Shown one piece after another: positions 31,912 to 38,800 of a stretch of DNA of 64,000 bases (position 1 is its first letter; the number at the start of each line of letters is the position of its first letter). Both the position numbers and the translations under genes were made by a program. The notes below the pieces were generated by a model, which saw only the letters and a list, made by a program, of their open reading frames with translations, did not search any database and was not told the DNA's origin. This DNA is from a virus. The stretch lies in IMG/VR virus record IMGVR_UViG_3300021088_000005, positions 1-64,000 of that record, one strand, 5' to 3'.

Positions 31912-32508
31912 ATGAAGATCAGAAAAGCGAAGTCCAAACTATTTACAAATGCGGACATTTATTACGTTCCGTCGAAGTCTGGCGGGGACGAGCACATTGT
32001 AGTCCAGGTTGATGGAAGGCTGTTCTGCGACTGCAAGGATTTCATGACCCGCAGGTTGCCGTTGCTAACGTCGCCGGGATTCTCGATGTGTACTCACGGC
32101 AAACAGGTAGCGGCGCAGTTCGGGGTAATCCGCCCGGTTACTAAGCCCGCGAAGGTATTTAATATCTTCCGCAAGAGCCCGACTGCCGGATGGGTTGAAT
32201 CCCAACTAGGATCGAAGAATCAGTATTCGACTCACGAAGAAGCCCAAGCAGAACTGGACCGCCATCTTCGTCAATGCGAAGTCGGGCAGCACAAGTGCCC
32301 GCACACCAGAAAGGTATTCGAAGTCCAGGATGGTAAGCCGATCATCGAAGACAAAAAGTACGGAGTGTTCTTTACGCTCGGTGGACGACCGATGCGCTCA
32401 GAAGAATTGCCCAAAGTATATCCGACTCACGAAGCGGCGCAGAATGCAATCAAACGCTGCGGGCACAACGGAACGCTTGTTGATTTCTACGTCCAAGAGA
32501 TTAGCTAG
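31912..32508 (+). CDS. SWIM-type zinc-finger protein
   Basis: 198 residues, AGGAG upstream. FCDCKDF near 37-43 and CTHGKQVAAQ near 59-68 give the CxC-xn-CxH pattern of SWIM domains. The rest has two short repeats (STHEEAQAEL, PTHEAAQNAI). SWIM proteins bind DNA or partner proteins, often with recombination factors. Target unknown. Confidence 0.6.
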   Translation: MKIRKAKSKLFTNADIYYVPSKSGGDEHIVVQVDGRLFCDCKDFMTRRLPLLTSPGFSMCTHGKQVAAQFGVIRPVTKPAKVFNIFRKSPTAGWVESQLGSKNQYSTHEEAQAELDRHLRQCEVGQHKCPHTRKVFEVQDGKPIIEDKKYGVFFTLGGRPMRSEELPKVYPTHEAAQNAIKRCGHNGTLVDFYVQEIS

Positions 32509-32516
32509 GAGGAATC

Positions 32517-32726
32517 ATGGATTCCAAGTATTGGTTTGTTGTTGAAGGATTGTTCGAGGTCCGGTCAGACGGCACAATTAACTATCTGCCCGGATACACC
32601 CCGGAGAAGGCTAGTCAGGCGTTCGACACTTGGTATAACTCTAGGACTACGATGTTCGACTCTCACGGTCCGGCCATCGAGGGACATGAAATTGCGGTCA
32701 TAAAGAAGATTGAGGAAACCAAATGA
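32517..32726 (+). CDS. small hypothetical protein, 69 aa
   Basis: ATG 32517 after TAGGAGG. Compact alpha/beta protein. ATGA overlap into the NAMPT-like gene suggests co-translation with the NAD module. Unknown. Confidence 0.5.
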   Translation: MDSKYWFVVEGLFEVRSDGTINYLPGYTPEKASQAFDTWYNSRTTMFDSHGPAIEGHEIAVIKKIEETK

Positions 32727-34195
32727 ATCCGATTTTCTACATAGACTTCTACAAGGTTGGACACGTAGTCCAGTACGCCAAAGGGACTCAACAGGTCTGG
32801 TCTAACTGGACTGCCAGGTCGAGTCGCACAAACCGCAACTCGGTGGTGTTCGTCGGGCTCCAATACTTTATTAAGAAGTATTTGATTGAAGAGTTCAATA
32901 AGAATTTCTTCGGACGCTCGCTGCAAGGGCTATTGAACGAATACCGGGAAGTTATCAAGGCAACCCTAGGCGTAGAATACCCGAAGACCGATCATATCGA
33001 GTATCTTCACAATCTAGGCTATTTGCCACTGGACTTCTACGCTCTGCCAGAAGGGGTTAGTGTACCAACTAAGGTACCATCGGTGGTTGTCACGAACACT
33101 GACGACAATTGCTACTGGCTACCGAACTATATTGAATCCGTGATGTCCGCTATTTTGTGGAAGCCAAGCACATCGGCTACGACCGCGCAGGACTATCGTG
33201 ATCTGTTCATTCACCATGCCAAGCGTTCCGGGGAGACCGATCTTTCGTTTGTTAACTGGCAAGGGCACGACTTCTCGTTCCGTGGCATGTCCGGGCTAGA
33301 GGATGCTATTTTGTCCGGTATGGGTCATTTGACTTCGTTCAACGGCACCGATACTCTGCCTGCTATCCTGGCAGCTAGACAATACTACGGTGCTGATTTG
33401 TCAGTCGGCGGGTCGGTTCCTGCGACAGAGCATTCGGTTATGTGCTCCGGCGGACAGGACGGAGAGTTCGACACATTCAAGCGGCTAATCACCGAGACTT
33501 ACCCTACCGGAATTGTTTCGGTCGTATCGGACACATGGGATTTGTGGAAGGTACTGACCGACTATGTTCCCAGGCTCAAGGAAACCATCTTAGCTCGGGA
33601 TGGCAAGCTGGTTATCCGTCCGGACTCGGGAGACCCGGTTGAGATCATTTGCGGAGCCAAAACTGCTACCTGGCATTCCGCGCCTATGGCAACCCCGGCT
33701 GACAAGGGTACGTTGCGTCTGTTAGCTGAGACGCTAGGAACGAATCTCCCCGATGGGTGCCGTTTGCCGTTAATCAATAAAGCAGGTGCTATCTACGGAG
33801 ATTCGATTACTCTGAAGCGTGCCGATCAGATTCTGACCCGGACGATTGACGAGCTAAAGCTGAGCCCGTACAACATGGTGTTTGGAATCGGCAGCTACAC
33901 CTATGAATATGTCACCAGGGACACCTACGGGCACGCGATGAAGGCTACCGCAGTCCGAAACAACAATCAGATTATCCCGATCTTCAAGAAGCCTGTCACA
34001 GACGACGGATTGAAGACAAGTCTTAAGGGCATACCGTGCGTATACCAGAAGGAATGGAGCACTAGCTATTATGTGATCGATGGCTGCAAGCCTGAGTCAC
34101 TTGACAACTGTGCGTTCCGCAAGGTATTCTCGGACGGCAGATTATTAATTGACGAAAAATTCGATACAATCAGAAAGCGAGCGAGACATGAGTGA
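32723..34195 (+). CDS. nicotinamide phosphoribosyltransferase-family enzyme (NAMPT/Namat-like)
   Basis: 490 residues, full NAMPT length. DFYKVGH near 8-14, WTARSSR near 32-38, HDFSFRGMSG near 185-194, GTDTLPAI near 211, ATEHSVM near 233, SVVSDTWDLW near 262-271 and IRPDSGDP near 293-300, all in NAMPT order. Canonical enzymes make NMN from nicotinamide and PRPP. In the phage NARP1 pathway a homologue instead joins nicotinamide to ADP-ribose-pyrophosphate. The PRPP-synthetase-like partner two genes on favours one of these NAD+-restoring roles. Confidence 0.85.
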   Translation: MNPIFYIDFYKVGHVVQYAKGTQQVWSNWTARSSRTNRNSVVFVGLQYFIKKYLIEEFNKNFFGRSLQGLLNEYREVIKATLGVEYPKTDHIEYLHNLGYLPLDFYALPEGVSVPTKVPSVVVTNTDDNCYWLPNYIESVMSAILWKPSTSATTAQDYRDLFIHHAKRSGETDLSFVNWQGHDFSFRGMSGLEDAILSGMGHLTSFNGTDTLPAILAARQYYGADLSVGGSVPATEHSVMCSGGQDGEFDTFKRLITETYPTGIVSVVSDTWDLWKVLTDYVPRLKETILARDGKLVIRPDSGDPVEIICGAKTATWHSAPMATPADKGTLRLLAETLGTNLPDGCRLPLINKAGAIYGDSITLKRADQILTRTIDELKLSPYNMVFGIGSYTYEYVTRDTYGHAMKATAVRNNNQIIPIFKKPVTDDGLKTSLKGIPCVYQKEWSTSYYVIDGCKPESLDNCAFRKVFSDGRLLIDEKFDTIRKRARHE

Positions 34196-34439
34196 TATAT
34201 TCGAGCAAGATCATAGCCTAAAAGGATTTCCAGAGCGTATCTATGTTGCCGATCAGGTTGCTTACGGCAGCTACAGTCACGATAGGTTTTCCGCTGCGTT
34301 TGAAGATGTGGACCTTGCAGTTGGTGTCGGGGAGCCTGTAGAAGTAGGAATCTACCAGCTTGTCCGGGTCGCGAAGTTCCAGAAGACTGCGGTCGAGGTC
34401 AAAACCCTAAAGGAAATCAAAAATGATACTAACATTTAA
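34188..34439 (+). CDS. small hypothetical protein between NAD-module genes, 83 aa
   Basis: ATG 34188 within the end of the NAMPT-like gene; overlaps the synthetase gene by 17 bases. Acidic with a beta-rich C-terminal half. The tight overlaps make it part of the same unit. Unknown. Confidence 0.5.
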   Translation: MSDIFEQDHSLKGFPERIYVADQVAYGSYSHDRFSAAFEDVDLAVGVGEPVEVGIYQLVRVAKFQKTAVEVKTLKEIKNDTNI

Positions 34440-35280
34440 CTTCCCTGAAAACACAGGGCTAGACCAATTCAACATGTTCCGGTACCCAGGCGGAGAAGTC
34501 CAGGTTCGACTGACCGAGCTAGCGGTGCGGTATTTGACCAGACTGAATCCCGAGACCGATAATGTCATTGTCATAGCTCGAATCCAAGACGGCGAGATTG
34601 TCTCGATAGCTCAACTACTGGACGCCATCAGATCGGTTACCGCAGCCAACGTGCAGTTGATTCTTCCTTATCTTCCGTATGGCAGAGCGGATCGCAGGTT
34701 TGTTGAAGGTGACTCGGACGGTCTCGCGGTCTTCGGCAGGCTACTTGGCATGATGGCTTACGATATTGTCACCCTGGACGCGCATTCACCGAAGGCTGTC
34801 CGCAACATCCGGCACCTTCTGGACGTGAGCCCGAAACCGATCATTGAGCAAGTTCTACAGATGATTCCAGGTTCAACCAACATCTTGCTTCCGGATAACG
34901 GCGCTAGACGTTACGGATTCGGGGATTTGTCGGCAGAAAAGCAGCGCGACCCGGCAACCGGGAAGCTGTCCGGTTTCAAAGTCCCTGATAAGGCGGCATT
35001 CGGCGCGGACAACATCTTGATTATCGATGACATCTGCGACGGTGGTAGGACATTCATCGGAATCGCGGATGCATTGCGGGAAGCCGGGGTTTACAAGCCG
35101 TTGTATCTGTATGTCACTCATGGCATTTTCTCGCAAGGAATCGGAGAATTATTGCACAGGTTCGAGCACATCTACACTACTGACAGCTTCAATAACGAAC
35201 CGTGGAATTCAAACAGGCTGACAAGAATACCGTGCGCGTTGACTATTGTCAGCGCCATCAAGAATAGGAACGCAAAATGA
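34423..35280 (+). CDS. PRPP synthetase-like enzyme (possible ADP-ribose pyrophosphate synthetase)
   Basis: 285 residues. LPYLPYGRADRRF near 84-96 is the ATP-binding flexible-loop region, LDAHSP near 118, and the pyrophosphate-binding loop IIDDICDGGRTF near 203-214 (canonical enzymes have DDxxDTGGT). Shorter than bacterial Prs (about 315). Could supply PRPP to the NAMPT-like enzyme or, as in NARP1, pyrophosphorylate ADP-ribose. Substrate is not determinable by eye. Confidence 0.8.
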   Translation: MILTFNFPENTGLDQFNMFRYPGGEVQVRLTELAVRYLTRLNPETDNVIVIARIQDGEIVSIAQLLDAIRSVTAANVQLILPYLPYGRADRRFVEGDSDGLAVFGRLLGMMAYDIVTLDAHSPKAVRNIRHLLDVSPKPIIEQVLQMIPGSTNILLPDNGARRYGFGDLSAEKQRDPATGKLSGFKVPDKAAFGADNILIIDDICDGGRTFIGIADALREAGVYKPLYLYVTHGIFSQGIGELLHRFEHIYTTDSFNNEPWNSNRLTRIPCALTIVSAIKNRNAK

Positions 35281-35345
35281 GATTCTTATTCTGGCTAGTA
35301 ACCCCCACCGTTAATCTCGACCCCGGTGTTGTGGCTCGTAGATAA
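35277..35345 (+). CDS. 22-aa peptide
   Basis: ATGA overlap with the synthetase stop. Hydrophobic beginning RFLFWLVTP. May be a fortuitous or coupling ORF. Confidence 0.3.
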   Translation: MRFLFWLVTPTVNLDPGVVARR

Positions 35346-35354
35346 GATTATAGA

Positions 35355-35588
35355 ATGGAGGAACAAATGAAGAAAGCTTTGTTGAAGATTTTCTTTAAGA
35401 AGTGGCTTATGGTTGCCGGATACTTAGCGGGGACGGTAGTCGCTGTCGGAATCCCTATGACAATAGGTATCCTGCTTAAGCACCATCTGATTGCCGAAGC
35501 AGTCTACGTATTTTTGCTATTCACAGGGTTGTTTGCTTTGCTAGAAACCGCCTGTGAGGGAGAGAATAACGGAGGCGACCCGCGATGA
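35355..35588 (+). CDS. membrane protein with two TM segments, 77 aa
   Basis: ATG 35355, or 35367 after GGAGG. Two hydrophobic helices at about 19-40 and 46-66. A holin candidate, but no lysis gene is adjacent. Confidence 0.5.
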   Translation: MEEQMKKALLKIFFKKWLMVAGYLAGTVVAVGIPMTIGILLKHHLIAEAVYVFLLFTGLFALLETACEGENNGGDPR

Positions 35589-35788
35589 CAAAACAATTGA
35601 CATTCGATCTGGAATTTAAGAAAGACGGGATAGTCGCGCTGACAGACGCAGGGGTAACATTCCTGAGTCTATACCGGGACAACCAAGACTTGTCCCATGC
35701 GTATCGAACAGCAACCGGATACGGACTACACGTCCGGTTCGAGACCGCTGATATCCGTGACCGAATCGCTCGGGTTCCGATCAGCTAG
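35585..35788 (+). CDS. hypothetical protein, 67 aa
   Basis: Last rightward gene, ATGA-coupled. Alpha/beta, unknown. Its 3' end overlaps a small leftward gene. Confidence 0.5.
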   Translation: MTKQLTFDLEFKKDGIVALTDAGVTFLSLYRDNQDLSHAYRTATGYGLHVRFETADIRDRIARVPIS

Positions 35789-35869
35789 CTCTTCCGGAGC
35801 TATCACCTTATCGTAGAACTTCGCCCGGATGTCTGCGATCTCTTGGAATAGTTCGTTTAGCTCGGTCAT
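35726..35869 (-). CDS. small hypothetical protein at the end of the virion arm, 47 aa
   Basis: ATG at 35869 overlaps the TGA of the giant ejection gene (ATGA) and GGGAAG precedes it. Acidic helical peptide (MTELNELFQEIADIR). It overlaps the convergent rightward gene by 63 bases. Unknown. Confidence 0.45.
   Translation of the reverse strand: MTELNELFQEIADIRAKFYDKVIAPEELADRNPSDSVTDISGLEPDV
35786..35802. terminator. hairpin at the convergence of the two arms
   Basis: TAGCTC (35786-35791), loop TTCCG, GAGCTA (35797-35802). Six pairs, starts at the stop codon of the last rightward gene. No T-run on either strand, so only a possible terminator. Confidence 0.3.
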
Positions 35870-38800
35870 TTCTTCCCAAATAATGAATTAAGAGTCTTTT
35901 GTCCGTCTTCAACGAACCAACTTGACAGATCACTTCTCATGTGAGTTACGCTCAATATGTAGTCTATAGCCTGAAGTTTGTCTTCGGCAGTCTTAGCCAT
36001 CATCAAGTCCGCCGCGCCGCGTTCCAGTTTGTCCATTCCGTAATCTGTGATTCTCCAGCCACCTTTTCCGTCATCAAAGAAGTTTTCATTTTTCTCGAAG
36101 TGCCCTTCCGGAACCTTGTCGCCAGTTATGTCTTCTGCGTACTCTTCTGGACTGTACGGAGAGTGTCCGGTCAAAATATTGTTAGCGTGAAGTTTGTGTA
36201 TGTTCTCCAGGACAGTATCCGCGATCCTATCTATGCCAGCTTCGTCCCTGACAAACCCGTTCTTAGCATAGTCATTCCAAATCTTCTTCAATCTTCCCGC
36301 AGGAACTACGCTCCACTTCTGACGTTGATCCGGCTTCCCTAGGGAGTCTTTATACTCCGACATGACATTATCGGCAACTTGATTTCGTCTATCGATATAA
36401 TTTTCCACAACTTCGTAGGGAACTTCTCGATTCGGGCTCAGCTTCGGGTTCTCCGGGGTCTTCAGTGCCTCAATTCCGGCTGCGAACTTTGCGCGGCTGT
36501 CCGCAAGTCTCTGCCTGATTGCTTCCGCAGTTATCGGCTCTGTAGCCTTAATGTTTAGGGTTGATCCGGTCTTAGGGTCGTGGAACGATTTTAGCTCATA
36601 CGGCTCCCCAGGGAACATTCGTCCCGCAGGGATAGCGCCAGCGTCACGGATAGCCTCATCAGCTTTTGGGTCTCCGGTGGTAGTCTCGCGTAGTCCTAGC
36701 TTTGGGTTTTCTGGGGTTTCAACTGCTCGTCCAGGTGCTTCCGGACTTCCGCCTTCTGTTCCGGGGACATTTTCTGGATGTCCTGAGCCGCCTTCTCCGC
36801 CATTTGCTGTATTGTTAGCTCCATTTTGTGCTCTCCGTTGAATTTCGTTATGCATTGCTCGAAGTCTATCTTCGCTATAGTGGAACTGACGAGATAGACC
36901 CGGCTCTCTAAACCCTGCATTCTCCTTAATGATATCAGAAACTTCCGGTTTTGTCAAGTGAGATTTTGCAGAGTCTACTGCCTGATGTAGTTTTTCTTGA
37001 ATCTCACCCTCAGTATACCCCGCACGCAACATCATCCTACGCGCCATACCAGCGTCTGATCCTGGGCGCGTCGAGTCGAAATTGACATTATTGTCTCTTG
37101 GCTGCTCGTTAAAAACCTCATCCGCAGCTATTCCACCCATCAAACTACGTACAAGACTAGGAACACTCTCTGGCTTTATAGCGCCACTAGGGTCGGATAT
37201 ATTATCGTACTCGAATCTTACAGCGCCCCTCTTCGCTCCTATGGCCTGCAAATCTGGATGAAGATGGCTAAGCATGCCGCGAACATCTAACCCGCTAGCA
37301 AGCCCCACAAGAGCATGGCCTAGCTCATGTCGCTCTACATTTATATCCGGTTTTGTGAATTCCTGGTTAACTCCGGGGTTCCCAAAACGGTGCGACTTGC
37401 CAGTTGGAACCTTATACTCCCCCGCAGGAATCGGCTCGGGTCCGGTCGTGGTGCCCCAAGTAGACTCGCCTGGGAACTTCTTCTGCGCAACTCTGATAGC
37501 ATCCTTACTACTGAACGCAGGAACTTTCTCAATGCGGGAGTTTCCCTGGGAGTCTATGACTTCAATAGGCCAGTTTTGTTTTCTGGCTGATTGAAGCTCA
37601 TGCATCAGGTCTTCGGATTCTTCCGCGCCTAGCTTTGGGTTTTCCGGCTTTAAATTTTCAATTGGCACGTATGCCTTTATAGTTTTATCCCCTCGCATAT
37701 CTGCCGCAGCTATTCTATGATTGCCATCTACAACTTCACCGTCTCGGTCAAGAACAATAGCTGGAAGAGGAGATTTCAACTTCGCGTATTTTTCAGCTAA
37801 CGCTGGATTGTAATTATCTCCAGCATATACATATCCTTTTCTAGGAACAAAATTATCCAAATCTTCTTGGGTGTCGGGAACACGCTGTATAGGAACATCT
37901 TTTAAAGCGTATTTTCCTGCACCGTATTGTTTAGTGAGATATCTCGCGTCCTCTTCAGATATCTTAGATGTCTTCATCAAGTGGTTAACTACATCGCTGC
38001 CGTCTACTATTTTTGTCCCTAGCTTTGGGTTTGCTGGTCTGGGCTGGGGCTCTGTTGCGGCTGATTCATTTCTTCGTACGCCTTCGCCTTTTCCTTTAGC
38101 AGGTCCCTTCCCCTTCGGTCGAAGCTTTGCTGGATTCCCTTCCTCAGTTGCTGTTTCTGATCCGGCTCCATTCCCTGTAGCTGGTCCCTTAGCTCCTGGG
38201 CCATTTGCTGGAGGCTTCCCTGTTGGCTGTTCATTTGATGCTCCCTTAGTGTCCTGTATAATTTGTTGTAGCCTGCCAGGAGACACATGATGCTGATTGT
38301 CTAGTCCTGCTTCTCTAAACGACGCGTGATCTTCGATTACTTTCTGAACTCCGGGCTTAGACAGCACTGTCGCAGCATCTTCCTGTGCCTGACGTATCAT
38401 CTTGTTAGCTTCTACTTCTGTGAACCCGGCGTCCTTAAATATGCCTTTCAACGCTTTCATATCCGCGCCTAGGTGATGGTTCTCTCCTGCTGGAATATCG
38501 TGGTAAAGGTCATTGGCGACCCCACCAGCCACGTATGTAGCCGCGATGTCCGCCATGCGTGATTTAATCTTGTTCCAGTCAATCTGTTTATCTTCACCTA
38601 CGAAGTCGGTCCAGTCAATCGGAGTGCTCATTAAGCTACCCAAAGATACGTTCTCCGGGTGAATGTGACTTCTGATTCCGTCAGACACCTTAAGCCCGCG
38701 TGCATCTGCGACAACCGCATGAGCTATGTCATGAACTATTCCCATTTGGGTGTCCATTCCCTTAGCTAACCCGGAACGCGGAGCCTGTAGTAGTGGCTCG

